DNA of 64,000 bases from DAHUXN01 sp963811805 (lineage in GTDB: Bacteria; Acidobacteriota; Terriglobia; Acidiferrales; UBA7541). Numbering within the stretch: the first letter of the stretch is position 1; each line of letters begins with the position of its first letter. The notes beneath the pieces are model-generated. The model saw nothing but the letters and a program-made list of their open reading frames with translations, was not told where the DNA came from and ran no database searches. Both the position numbers and the translations under genes were made by a program. Location of the stretch: contig CAWESU010000001.1 in NCBI GenBank assembly GCA_963811805.1, forward strand, positions 1,922,001 to 1,986,000. Direction: 5' to 3'. Shown piece by piece: positions 9,495 to 19,288 of this stretch.

Positions 9495-9682
9495 ATATAT
9501 ATGTATATCGAAGATCTTTGCCGGTTTCGCGAATCCTTACGCTACCACGCTAAGGGGCAAGTCTAATCGGGTTAATTTTCTTAAAAGCAGAAATTTCCGC
9601 GATTAGAAATGACCTCGGCCGTTTGTTTTGTGCAGGTTGCATCGAGTTCTAATTTTACATATTTCCTCGAGGTAAGTATCCC

Positions 9683-9712
9683 TTGACAACAAGTAGGGCG
9701 TTCCGGTAGACT
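9683..9712 (+). promoter_or_regulatory. promoter of the IS1595-type transposase
   Basis: A perfect -35 box TTGACA at 9683-9688, an 18-base spacer and TAGACT (4 of 6 matches) at 9707-9712. The ATG at 9731 follows, with GAGG 6 bases ahead of it. The rest of 9495-9682 holds no recognisable gene. Confidence 0.5.
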
Positions 9713-9730
9713 TTCGCTTGTGAGGCTGAT

Positions 9731-10228
9731 ATGAAAGTTAAACAGAGCATCCCCAAAGAACTGCGGTACAGCGTCAAGGACTTCAACAACGAGTTTCCGA
9801 ACGATGACGCCTGCCTGCACTACATCGCCGAGGAACGATTCCCTGACGGTGTTGGCTACTGCCCTGAGTGCAAGGTAGAGCGCAAGCACCACCGCGTAGG
9901 CAACCGGACTGCCTTCGCCTGCGACCATTGCGGGCATCATGCCTACCCGCTCAAGGGAACCATCTTCGAGAAGTCCAGCACATCGCTGCGTACTTGGTTC
10001 TACGCGATGTACCTCATGGGTTCCACTCGTTGCGGAATCTCCGCGAAGCAAATCCAGCGCGAGACTGGCGTTACCTACAAGTGCGCGTGGCGCATCTTCA
10101 AGCAAATCCGCTCGCTGCTCTCCGATGATGATTTGCAACTGGAGGGGCCAACGGTGGAGATAGACGAAACTTACATAGGCGGACGGCGCAAGGGAAAGCA
10201 CGGGCGTCCGATGCGTGGGGACAAATTT
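9731..10228 (+). pseudogene. IS1595-family transposase, first half (gene interrupted)
   Basis: The first 166 codons of an IS1595/ISXO2-type DDE transposase. The N-terminal zinc ribbon reads YCPECKVERKHH and then FACDHCGHHAYPLKGTIFEKS. The helical linker is followed by the first catalytic aspartate in EIDETYIGGRRKGKHG near residue 145. Homology stops at GRPMRGDKF. After that the frame runs into unrelated DNA and ends at 10336. The missing second half, with the other catalytic Asp and Glu, is at 27763-28201. Codon TTT at 10226-10228 matches codon TTT at 27764-27766, and joining them restores one reading frame. Confidence 0.85.
10225..10228. other. left junction of the 17.5 kb insertion (candidate attL core)
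   Basis: ATTT at 10225-10228 is the only sequence shared in phase with the right junction (27763-27766). The left junction reads GACAAATTTTCAAATC and the right one GATGGGATTTGAAACC. A short AACTACT at 10236-10242 inside the left end is inverted as AGTAGTT at 27737-27743 inside the right end. No longer direct repeat is seen, so the exact crossover point is uncertain by a few bases. Confidence 0.5.
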
Positions 10229-10336
10229 TCAAATCAACTACTAAGTCTCGCTGAATCTGTTGCCCTTATCCCCTCGCGCTCCCTAAAAACAGCCCGTTTC
10301 GCCTCTATTCTGGACTCTAGTTGGACCCCGATGTGA

Positions 10337-10865
10337 GCGATGGTTTATCGTCAATGCCCGTTTTCTGCTTTTGAATGAGGGCTCCCTTAGTAGTTTAAAG
10401 ACACATTAACGAATAACATTCGGGGAACTCCGTGAAGGATCCATGAGCTATTCACGGCTAGGTTGACCTTCTTCGCCGGATGGACGACCGTCTTTCTTTT
10501 CTCGAATGAGCCTCCGCTTAGCGTTTCCCTGGACGGCCTGCGCAATCACGAAGACTCTGGGCTTAGAGCGATACTGCCGCCCGCGCTTGGAGATATTTTT
10601 CACGTCGGTGCTCCAGCGGCTTGCTCGGGATTGTGAGCGTCCAGGGCATCGTCGGATGTCAGTTCTCCTTAGAAGTTGTATGCGAAACTCTTTTGTACCT
10701 TATCGGTGCGAGGGGGGAAGCGTTGCTTGCTTTGCCGCATCTGAACGGTTCTTCGCCTCAGCCAATCACCGCTTGCGATACCAAGCTGGACCGGTCGAGC
10801 GTTCAGTGAAGGTCGCGACCCGTAATTCACGCCAAATAAATTTACGCAATTTTGACGGAGTACTA
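10337..10865. other. intergenic stretch at the left end of the island
   Basis: No convincing gene. It lies between the junction and the RHS promoter. The only candidate is a short basic minus-strand frame at 10448-10603. The stretch could carry integrase-binding sites or decayed cargo, but nothing specific is recognisable. Confidence 0.5.
10448..10603 (-). CDS. possible small basic protein (51 residues)
   Basis: A GTG-started frame encoding VKNISKRGRQYRSK and a very basic continuation (KRRLIREKKDGRPSG). GGAG lies 7 bases before the GTG. No family is recognised. High Lys/Arg content would suit nucleic-acid binding, but a frame of this length can arise by chance. Confidence 0.22.
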   Translation of the reverse strand: MKNISKRGRQYRSKPRVFVIAQAVQGNAKRRLIREKKDGRPSGEEGQPSRE

Positions 10866-10894
10866 TTGACAATATTGTCTGAGTGAAGTAAAAG
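10866..10894 (+). promoter_or_regulatory. promoter with overlapping palindrome, upstream of the RHS genes
   Basis: TTGACA at 10866-10871, a 17-base spacer and TAAAAG at 10889-10894. The perfect 12-bp palindrome GACAATATTGTC (10868-10879) overlaps the -35 box, which is the position expected for a repressor operator. The RHS gene starts at 10984. Confidence 0.5.
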
Positions 10895-10983
10895 CCCGCG
10901 CATTCATTGGTGATTTTGTACGGCACGTTGATGCGTTGTGACGCCGAGGCGTGGCGATCAATGTGACAGGGAGAGGTGTGACC

Positions 10984-12021
10984 ATGTTCAAGACCGTTCT
11001 TGCCGGTGCGCTTTTGGCGCTGCTGTTCGTTTGCGCTGCGGGCAGACCAACGAAGGCTCAGGCAACCTGCTTTCCTCAAGTGGGGGCCGTATTTTGTGGC
11101 TTTTATTCTTGGGGCGGGTCGTGTGAGCCGACCCTTCCGTCCGGCGCATTTGGCTGCTTACCAGACGATCCTTTTCAGATAGTGTGTTATGTCGTTACAA
11201 ATGCCTGTATCACTCCAAAGACTTGGTGCCCGACCTGCGGAAAGTATGTGCCTATTGCCGGATTTCCCATCAATCTGACCACTGGCAACGCATACATTCA
11301 AGAAACGGACCTGAGGACTGCCGGTTTGGGAGGCGGCCTCACTCTTGTCAGGACATGGAACAGCATTATTCCCACGATTGCGAACGGCTTTCAAAGTGGG
11401 ATGTTTGGCCTCAATTGGCGTTCCACCTACGAGGAGAGAGTCTTTCAGGGGAGTGGCGAAGCGAGTGGCTACATGGTGTATTTGCGGGCGGACGGAGGGC
11501 TTTGGTACTTCAATACGAACGGAACATTAGCTGCCCCCACATATGAGAGCGCCACGCTGACGCAGCAGGGTTCGACATCGTGGACAATTACGTTCAAAGA
11601 TGGCGAGCAAAGGGTTTTTTCATACAGTAGCGGAGCTCTCACCGCCATCGTCGATCGCAACGGGAACACAACTAATCTGTCGTACGACTCCATTGGACGC
11701 CTGACGACGGTTACCGATCCGGCCTCGCGTCAGTTATCGTTCACGTTCCAGAGCAATACCAGCTATCTGGTTACGGGGATAAGTTCCACTATTGGTTTCT
11801 CCTGGTCCTATTCGTATGACTCCAACGGCCGATTGACTCAAGCCACAGAGCCAGATCAATCCACTCTGTCATTCCAATACAACAGCCAGTCGCTCATCTC
11901 CACCGTTTTGGATTCACAGGGCAACACTCTCGAATCGCTTACTTACGATGTCTATGGCCGGGGATTAACGTCATCACGAGCCAATGGGGTCGACGCAGTC
12001 ACGGTTTCTTACCCGCAATAA
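10984..12021 (+). CDS. secreted RHS-repeat head protein (C-terminally cut short)
   Basis: A 345-residue protein with a Sec signal (MFKTVLAGALLALLFVCAAG), a Cys-rich linker, the typical RHS N-terminal module (INLTTGNAYIQETDL, then GLTLVRTWNS) and a start of YD repeats (DRNGNTTNLSYDSIGRLTTV). It ends abruptly at NGVDAVTVSYPQ, with no RHS core and no toxin domain. The next module expected in a full-length RHS protein (VTDSLGNQTTYTSE) is found about 2.6 kb downstream inside the next gene. ATG 10984 is chosen because GGGAGAGG precedes it. I infer it is the 5' part of a once continuous RHS gene. Confidence 0.82.
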   Translation: MFKTVLAGALLALLFVCAAGRPTKAQATCFPQVGAVFCGFYSWGGSCEPTLPSGAFGCLPDDPFQIVCYVVTNACITPKTWCPTCGKYVPIAGFPINLTTGNAYIQETDLRTAGLGGGLTLVRTWNSIIPTIANGFQSGMFGLNWRSTYEERVFQGSGEASGYMVYLRADGGLWYFNTNGTLAAPTYESATLTQQGSTSWTITFKDGEQRVFSYSSGALTAIVDRNGNTTNLSYDSIGRLTTVTDPASRQLSFTFQSNTSYLVTGISSTIGFSWSYSYDSNGRLTQATEPDQSTLSFQYNSQSLISTVLDSQGNTLESLTYDVYGRGLTSSRANGVDAVTVSYPQ

Positions 12022-12088
12022 ACAACGAGGAAGTGGCCGCGCATGGTCTACGAATTCGGGGGTTGGGATCGCGGAAGGCAGGGCGCTC

Positions 12089-15000
12089 ATGCACACGAAT
12101 AAAAGAAAAGTCGTTTCCTTCGTCGCGTTTGCCGTCTTATTTCTCGGAGTCGTGCAGGTTCATGCGCAGGGGTCTCTGCCGACGGGTTGGCAGGACCAGG
12201 ACATAGGGAGCGTCCCCGTCGCCGGCAGTGCCAGCTACTCGAACGGAGTGTTCACCGTCAACGGCTCGGGGCCGAGTTTATTGAGCGGCACGAGCGATGC
12301 ATTTAATTTCGCGTACCAGCAACTGTCGGGCGACGGGAGCATTGTTGGACGAGTGGTCAGCGAGAGCGGCAGCTATGTCCAGGCTGGTGTCATGATTCGG
12401 GAAACGTTAAACACAGGGGCGACCAGTATGGTGGCTTTGGACGTAAGGGGAACATTCTATGACACCTACCGAACGAGCACGGGAGGAAGTATCGCGTACA
12501 CCGAGGACACTTCGTATACGTTGCCATATTGGTTTGAGGTGGTGCGGACCGGGAATACCTTTGCCACATTTGTGTCGATTGATGGCGTGAACTGGGTGCA
12601 AGAGGGGTCAACCGAAACGATTAATATGGCTCAGACTGTATACGTTGGGCTGGTCGTGGACAGTTGGGGAGTGTCACAAGCATATACGGCCACGTTCGAT
12701 AACTTGTCGGTGAGCACGGCGACAAACCCAGCACCAGCGATTACCAACGTTTCCGCGACGACGGCGTCCGCTGGCAGCCAGATCGTGATCTCCGGTTCAG
12801 GGTTCGGCGCGTCGCAAGGGAGCAGCGCTGTGCTGCTCAACGACAGCCCCGTAACGATCAATTCTTGGAGCGCCACGTCGATAACAATCACAGTTCCGGC
12901 GGGAGCAACTTCCGGCTATCTCGTAGTATCTGTGGCGCCGAGCATGAATGACAGCAACCCGGTCGATTTCACCGTGACGACAAATCCGCTACCTTCTCCT
13001 TGGCTGGACCAAGACGTGGGAAACGTCGGCGTGGCTGGAAGTGCAAGCTACGCAAGCGGTGTATTCACAATCACGGCATCAGGGTCGAATATGCTCAACG
13101 GCACATCCGACGATTTCCACTTCGTCTACCAGCAACTTTCAGGAGACGGGACGATTGTGGCGCGAATTGCAAGCACAAGTAACAGATTTGTACAAGCTGG
13201 CGTGATGGTTCGCGGCGCGTTGGAGTCGAATTCGCCCGATGTGGATGTGTTTCTGAACGAGGGAGAACTTGACCAAGTTGTTCGCGCAGTCACGGGAGGC
13301 AGCAACGCTGCGACGCAAGGTCCGGGACTGCCCTACTGGGTCAAACTGGTTCGGAGTGGAGACACGTTCATCACCTATGGAGGCCCGGACGGCGTGACTT
13401 GGACGATGGTTGGTGGACCACAGGCAGTCGACTTAGGGCAAAGTGTCTATATCGGTCTGTTCGCCTCGGGTGAGAGCACCACAACGACTTACTCGGCAAC
13501 CTTCGATAACGTTTCCATCAGCACGGCGACCAATCCTGCACCGACAATCAGCAGCGTTTCGTCAACGACGGGGCCGGTGAACAGTCAGGTTGTTATCTCC
13601 GGTTCAGGGTTCGGCACGTCGCAAGGGAACAGTGAAGTCTTCCTTAATGAGGCTCCCGTGTCGATTAGTTCTTGGAGCGCCACGTCAATTACCGTCACGA
13701 TACCGACGGGCGCTACATCGGGATATCTAGCAGTCTCGGTCGCTCCACAGATGACGAGCAGCAATGCTGTATATTTTGCCGTCACCTCTTCCCCGTTGTC
13801 GAGCGGGTGGTTGGACCAAGACATTGGTTATGTAGGGGCGACAGGGAGCGCAACCTACGCAAACGGCGTTTTCACTATCCAGGCTGCCGGCGGTGGCGTC
13901 ACTGGGCAAGCTGACGGATTCCATTTCGTCTATCAGCCTTTGTCGACCGATGGATCAATTCAAGCGCGGGTGGTCAGCATGCCGAACGGCGCAGAAGCGG
14001 GAGTGATGATCCGCGAGACTCTCGATACCGGAGGTGCAGAAACATTCTCTTATTTCATTTCGGGCAGTAGCTTCTACGAATATATGAGCGACCGTACCTT
14101 TGACGGCAGCGTCGTGTCTGGAACCGAGGGTTCGGCGGTCACCGCTCCATACTGGGTGCAGGTGGTTCGAAATGCGAACCAGTTTTCCGCCTATGTTTCC
14201 GCGGACGGGATAACGTGGGTCCAACTCGGAACGACGCAAACAATCGCGAGCGGCGAAACGGTGTATGTGGGCTTGGCAGTCAGCAGCAGGACACCCGGAA
14301 CGCTGGCCACAGCCACACTTGATAACGTGTCGATCAGTACGGGAACTTCCGTTGCAAACCCGGTCGTCACGGGTCTGTCGCCCGCCGCGGGAGCGCCGGG
14401 ACAGTCCGTTACTGTTAGCGGCTCGGGGTTTGGCGCGACGCAGAATGGCGGCACGGTAACTTTCAACGGCGCAGCAGCGACGGTCACGAGTTGGAGTGAC
14501 TCGCAAATTGTCGTCGTCGTTCCCGACGAGGCCACGTCAGGTTCGGTCTCGGTAACTGCGGGAGGTATCTCGGCTGGAGGAGTGCAATTTATAATACAGT
14601 TTCAGGCGCAAGTAACCGATTCTCTAGGCAACCAGACGACCTATACATCCGAGCCCTTTGGCGGCCAATGGGAACTCAGCAGTTCGCAGGGCTCCGGGTG
14701 TTCTACTTGCACAACGCGAGGCAATTACCAATTCCAATACGATGGCAGCGGGAATCGGGTTGGGGCCACGGATCCGAATGGAAACATTGTCATGTACGCG
14801 AACGATTCAACGGGAGACGTAACCGCGCAAGTCGCCGTGCTCAACTCAACTCCTGTGACGACAACATACACCTACAACAGTTTTGGCGAAGTGCTGACCA
14901 TGACCGATCCGCTTGGGAATGTCACAACGAACACCTACGATTCCCACGGGAACCTGCTTACCGTCACAACTCCAAAGCCAAATAGCAATACAGCAGCCAG

Positions 15001-17335
15001 CGAAACCCAATTTACCTACAACTCGGTCGGTGAATTAACCCAGATTACCGATCCCCTGAGCCGGGTCACAAAAATCGCCTACACAACGACTGGCTACATC
15101 GCCAGCATCACCGATCCGCAGAACAACGTGACCAGTTACACCTACGACTCCCGTGGGAACCGAACCTCGCTCACCGACGCGATGAACAACCAGACGACCT
15201 TCACCTATGACATGGGCAACCGCCTGACCGGAATCACCTATCCTGACCAGTCAACGGCTAGCTTCACCTACGATTATCGCGGCCGGCGGATTACAGCGAC
15301 GGATCAGAACGGCAAGACGACAACTTATGGCTATGACCTAGCCGACCGGCTGACCAGCGTGACCGACCCCGTCGGAAACGTCACGGAATATTCGTACGAT
15401 ACGGAAGGCAACCTGTTGAGCATCACCGACACGAATAGTCATACTACGAGTTTTGGATATGACGCTTTTGGCCGTGTCACACAAACCACCTTCCCATCGA
15501 ATTATTCCGAGACCTACGGCTACGACGCGGACAACAACTTGACCAGCAAGAAGGACCGTAATGGAAACACCATCCAGTATGTGTATGACGCTCTGAGTCG
15601 CCTGACACAGAAAACTTATCCCGATTCGACGACTGCCGAATACACCTATGACCTAGTGGGAAAAATCCTCCAGGTGAACGACCCCTCGGGGATGTATGCG
15701 TTTGCGTACGACAACATGGGCCGACTGATCGGGACGACGACTACGTACTCGTTCCTGCCGAATACGCAGTTCTCGAATTCCTACACCTACGACGCTGATT
15801 CCAATCGAACGGGATTCACCGCACCGGACGGGAGCACGAACACCTATACGTATGACACGCTGAACAGATTAACGACCTTGGCCAATTCCTGGGCGGGGTC
15901 GTTTGGGTTCAGCTACGATGCGCTGAGCCGCCGGACGCAGATGACTCGGCCGAACAGCATCACTACGAATTACAGCTACAATCAACTATCGCGTTTGTTA
16001 TCTGTACTGCATCAGTCGGGTTCGAGTACTATTGACGGAGCTTCTTATACATTGGATTCTGTGGGGAACCGGACAGCGAGCACAAATCAGTTATCCGGTG
16101 TGACTTCGAACTATACGTACGACAAGATTTACGAGCTGACTCAGGTGACCCAGGGCAATAACACGACCGAGAGTTACAGCTTCGATCCGGTAGGCAATCG
16201 CACCGCTTCGCTTGCAATTCCATCATATACGGTCAATTCGTCGAACGAGCTTACGTCGGATTCAAACGCAAGCTACACCCACGACAACAATGGCAACACG
16301 ACGAGCGAAACCAATTCGACCGGAACGACTAATTACACTTGGAACTTTGACAATCGGTTGACACAGGTCACGCTGCCCAACTCCGGCGGAACCGTCAACT
16401 TCGAATACGATCCGTTCGGTCGGCGCATCGAGAAAGTCTCTCCCACCGCCACCAGTATCTTCGTCTACGACGGCGACAATCTGGTTGAGACTGTGAATGG
16501 CAGTGGCGGCGAAGTGGCCAGCTATGCGCAGGGGCAAGACATCGATGAACCGCTGGCGATGGATCGCAGCGGCACAATCGATTATTACGAGCAGGATGGG
16601 CTCGGGTCTGTCACGTCATTGACCGTCGCAAACGGCTCCGTGGTGCAGAGTTACACCTACGACTCCTTCGGGAACACGACAAACTCCAGCGGCTCGCTGA
16701 CGAACTTCTTCCGCTACACGGGCCGCGAACTCGACACAGAAACCAATCTCTACTTCTATCGCGCCAGATACTACGATCCCACCACGGGCAGGTTCCTCGG
16801 AGAAGATCCGATTCAGTTTGAAGGTGACATCAACTTCTACGTGTATGTTGTGAATGATCCAGTCGACGGAACAGATCCGTTTGGGTTGAAATGTATGCGC
16901 AAGCTCATGCTGGTCACGGCGTACTCTGTCCACAAACCAGGAAGTGACTGGCCGTACTTCGCACCAAAGAGGCGGGGTGACCAACCTAGTGACGCAGGAC
17001 TTGGCACCGTGGCGGTTGCGAACACTAATCCTCCGCCCTATCCGTATGGAACGACCGTTTCTGTGTCGAATAATCCTGATCCTTTTGGGTCGGATTTTCC
17101 GCTTTCCGGCCCAGATTATTGGGGTACCGTGCACGATACAGGCAGGGGTTGGGACTATCCAGGTCACACGCCCGTTCCTCCAGACGACTGGATCGATATT
17201 TGGCTCCCATCGAAAGCAGTAGCAAATAAATGGGGAAGGCAGTGGAGGTGGGTCACCATTTGCACGCCTGATACTCCCTGTGACAGCGGGCCAGATTTAT
17301 TGAAGCAATTCAACTTCGGAGCAAGCCCGTTCTAG
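12089..17335 (+). CDS. secreted lectin-like/IPT repeat protein fused to RHS core and 3D-type toxin domain
   Basis: A 1748-residue protein. A signal peptide (MHTNKRKVVSFVAFAVLFLG to HAQ) is followed by three tandem copies, near residues 28-300, 300-568 and 569-838. Each copy is a jelly-roll-like module (GWQDQDIG at its start, DGVNWVQ inside) plus an IPT/TIG domain (VISGSGFGASQG). About 700 residues of YD repeats follow. The RHS core reads YFYRARYYDPTTGRFLGEDP and ends at DPFGL near 1600. The last 147 residues resemble a 3D domain: VTAYSVHKPGS, GTVHDTGRGWD (D1683) and DDWIDIW (D1703), like the MltA lytic transglycosylase barrel. The start has a GGAAGG site ahead. The C-terminal activity is inferred. 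Confidence 0.8.
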   Translation: MHTNKRKVVSFVAFAVLFLGVVQVHAQGSLPTGWQDQDIGSVPVAGSASYSNGVFTVNGSGPSLLSGTSDAFNFAYQQLSGDGSIVGRVVSESGSYVQAGVMIRETLNTGATSMVALDVRGTFYDTYRTSTGGSIAYTEDTSYTLPYWFEVVRTGNTFATFVSIDGVNWVQEGSTETINMAQTVYVGLVVDSWGVSQAYTATFDNLSVSTATNPAPAITNVSATTASAGSQIVISGSGFGASQGSSAVLLNDSPVTINSWSATSITITVPAGATSGYLVVSVAPSMNDSNPVDFTVTTNPLPSPWLDQDVGNVGVAGSASYASGVFTITASGSNMLNGTSDDFHFVYQQLSGDGTIVARIASTSNRFVQAGVMVRGALESNSPDVDVFLNEGELDQVVRAVTGGSNAATQGPGLPYWVKLVRSGDTFITYGGPDGVTWTMVGGPQAVDLGQSVYIGLFASGESTTTTYSATFDNVSISTATNPAPTISSVSSTTGPVNSQVVISGSGFGTSQGNSEVFLNEAPVSISSWSATSITVTIPTGATSGYLAVSVAPQMTSSNAVYFAVTSSPLSSGWLDQDIGYVGATGSATYANGVFTIQAAGGGVTGQADGFHFVYQPLSTDGSIQARVVSMPNGAEAGVMIRETLDTGGAETFSYFISGSSFYEYMSDRTFDGSVVSGTEGSAVTAPYWVQVVRNANQFSAYVSADGITWVQLGTTQTIASGETVYVGLAVSSRTPGTLATATLDNVSISTGTSVANPVVTGLSPAAGAPGQSVTVSGSGFGATQNGGTVTFNGAAATVTSWSDSQIVVVVPDEATSGSVSVTAGGISAGGVQFIIQFQAQVTDSLGNQTTYTSEPFGGQWELSSSQGSGCSTCTTRGNYQFQYDGSGNRVGATDPNGNIVMYANDSTGDVTAQVAVLNSTPVTTTYTYNSFGEVLTMTDPLGNVTTNTYDSHGNLLTVTTPKPNSNTAASETQFTYNSVGELTQITDPLSRVTKIAYTTTGYIASITDPQNNVTSYTYDSRGNRTSLTDAMNNQTTFTYDMGNRLTGITYPDQSTASFTYDYRGRRITATDQNGKTTTYGYDLADRLTSVTDPVGNVTEYSYDTEGNLLSITDTNSHTTSFGYDAFGRVTQTTFPSNYSETYGYDADNNLTSKKDRNGNTIQYVYDALSRLTQKTYPDSTTAEYTYDLVGKILQVNDPSGMYAFAYDNMGRLIGTTTTYSFLPNTQFSNSYTYDADSNRTGFTAPDGSTNTYTYDTLNRLTTLANSWAGSFGFSYDALSRRTQMTRPNSITTNYSYNQLSRLLSVLHQSGSSTIDGASYTLDSVGNRTASTNQLSGVTSNYTYDKIYELTQVTQGNNTTESYSFDPVGNRTASLAIPSYTVNSSNELTSDSNASYTHDNNGNTTSETNSTGTTNYTWNFDNRLTQVTLPNSGGTVNFEYDPFGRRIEKVSPTATSIFVYDGDNLVETVNGSGGEVASYAQGQDIDEPLAMDRSGTIDYYEQDGLGSVTSLTVANGSVVQSYTYDSFGNTTNSSGSLTNFFRYTGRELDTETNLYFYRARYYDPTTGRFLGEDPIQFEGDINFYVYVVNDPVDGTDPFGLKCMRKLMLVTAYSVHKPGSDWPYFAPKRRGDQPSDAGLGTVAVANTNPPPYPYGTTVSVSNNPDPFGSDFPLSGPDYWGTVHDTGRGWDYPGHTPVPPDDWIDIWLPSKAVANKWGRQWRWVTICTPDTPCDSGPDLLKQFNFGASPF

Positions 17336-17337
17336 CC

Positions 17338-17934
17338 ATGCCAAAGACGGAACGTATTCGGCGATTCAGAGCTGCATGGTTTCTGACTGTCTTTTTGTTG
17401 ACAGCCATAGGGACTGGCGTGAACGCCCAAAGCGTCTCGTTTCCGGGAGCGAAGTCAGAAACGGAGTCGCCGGATCGCCGCTACGTGATTCGTAATTCGG
17501 ACAGTCTCACAGAGAATCCCGCACACACACTCTGGTTGGTAGATGCCAAGGGTGGTTCGGCGATCAAGATTTATCAATATGCGCGTAGCGCAGACGTCCT
17601 CTGGTCTCCGGCTTCGGATGCCTTTGTTATCAACGACTATGAGGGTAGCAATTCAACAAGACCTTTTCTATATGCAGTGCCCTGGACGGGTACCAAGATC
17701 GATCTGCTGGAGGAGTTTACGCACTTCCTGCGCGGGCGGCACGAGGAAAGACTTGTCCTCAAGAACGACCATGTCTATTTCACAGTGCGGCGCTGGATCA
17801 ATCCCCACGAACTCCTTTGCCAACTTGAAGCGTACGGAGCGGCAAGTCCCCATGGGTCCGGATTTAACGGGCATTACGTCTATAGGATCGGTGAGGGCTT
17901 TCGCCCGTACAACCCGAAGGACCAGATCAATTAA
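17338..17934 (+). CDS. secreted protein of unknown family, candidate immunity partner
   Basis: A 198-residue protein with a Sec signal (RAAWFLTVFLLTAIGTGVNAQ region, cleavage near residue 31) and no recognised domain. The mature part has WD-like beta motifs (RRYVIRNSDS, LWLVDAKGG, VLWSPASDAFVINDYEG). It starts 2 bases after the RHS stop codon with no strong ribosome site, so translation is probably coupled. Its position right after a toxin-like RHS C-terminus and its periplasmic location fit an immunity protein against a peptidoglycan-cleaving domain. That role is inferred from location only. Confidence 0.6.
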   Translation: MPKTERIRRFRAAWFLTVFLLTAIGTGVNAQSVSFPGAKSETESPDRRYVIRNSDSLTENPAHTLWLVDAKGGSAIKIYQYARSADVLWSPASDAFVINDYEGSNSTRPFLYAVPWTGTKIDLLEEFTHFLRGRHEERLVLKNDHVYFTVRRWINPHELLCQLEAYGAASPHGSGFNGHYVYRIGEGFRPYNPKDQIN

Positions 17935-18112
17935 TCATAACTGCGAGGTGGGCTGGTGCCCCGGATCGAATCCTAATCTTTTTAGCCGCCTACGAAGGTC
18001 TGCAGGTGCACGATTACGGTGGAGCGCTCTAGAGCGCGGGAAAAGCCATGCCTACGGCACGGGAAAGGCTGATCGCTAGCCGTCGTGTCCTCACTGGTAG
18101 GTGCCCTGATCC

Positions 18113-19225
18113 TTGTCCAACCTTCACCCCCGAACGCCGGGCGCGGGCACAAGTCCGATCGGACCTGACGCGCGCACCGGCGCAACGACGTGGGATTCGA
18201 GCGGAAAGCTCTGGCTATTTGGCGGGCAGGACGGTGAAGGCGGCAACGTGCCTCTGGGATTGCTGAACGATCTCTGGTACTTCGACCCTTCTAATGATAC
18301 GTGGACTCTCGTGAGCGGAACTAGCTCCCTGGATGAAGCCGGATCGTACGGCACTCAGAACACCGCTTCTTCAACCAATATTCCGGGAGCTCGCTGGGGG
18401 CGCGCCGATTCTTGGGTTGATTCGGCCGGAAACTTCTGGATTTTCGGCGGCCAAGGTTTTGATTCAGCAGGTACGAAAGGTTTGCTGAACGATCTGTGGG
18501 AATTCAACCCAAGTCTAGGTACTAATGGAGAGTGGATATGGGTTAGCGGCTCTGATTTGGCCAACCAGGATGGCGATTACGGAACGATGGGCACGGCATC
18601 CGCCTCAAACGCTCCCGGCGGACGTGACTCGGCTGCTTCGTGGACGGACAAATCCGGAAACTTCTGGTTGTTCGGCGGATTCGGGTTGGATGCTGAGGGT
18701 ACACCGAACGGCACGCTCAACGATTTGTGGGAATTTAACTTCTCGACCAAACAATGGATATGGATAGGACCCTCCGGTTCTAACGCCGCGAATCAACATG
18801 GCGTCTATGGCACGCAAGGCGTCGCAGCCGCCACGAACTTCCCCGGTTCGCGCTGGTGGGCCGCCTCTTGGACGGACCATAATGGCAACTTGTGGCTCTA
18901 TGGCGGAACTGGCTTGGATTCGACCGGTACGGGATTACTGAACGACCTGTGGGAATACACGCTGGTAGCTACTTCGAGTTATCCGACGGCGAATCAGTGG
19001 ACCTGGGTCAAAGGTGCCAACACCAACAGCAACGCGGGCGTTTACGGCAGCTCTTCCGTTCCCTTTTACACCGACAACCCGGGGTCCCGCTGGGGGATGG
19101 GCTACTGGGTGACTTTTGATCCGGCTAATACAAACCTGCTTTGGATTTTTGGCGGGCAAGGATACGACTCGACAACAACAAGCGGCAACGGTTTACTGAA
19201 CGATTTGTGGAGATATCTACTGTAG
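18113..19225 (+). pseudogene. kelch-repeat protein fragment, damaged at both ends
   Basis: About 370 residues of kelch-type beta-propeller blades (repeated WLFGGQ / LLNDLWEF and WTWVKG units). The open frame begins directly after a TGA, with only a TTG as start and neither signal peptide nor first blade, so the 5' end looks lost. At the 3' end an IS3 copy inserted at 19221 supplies the present TAG stop. Removing the IS and one target copy gives RYLPYP followed by TGA, so just a few residues changed. The 178 bases upstream (17935-18112) hold nothing recognisable. Confidence 0.7.
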
Positions 19226-19288
19226 TGCTCCCCGCTAAAACTGGACACCTCAGTTAGGTAGAATCAGGGCCTCCAAACAGGAGGCAAC

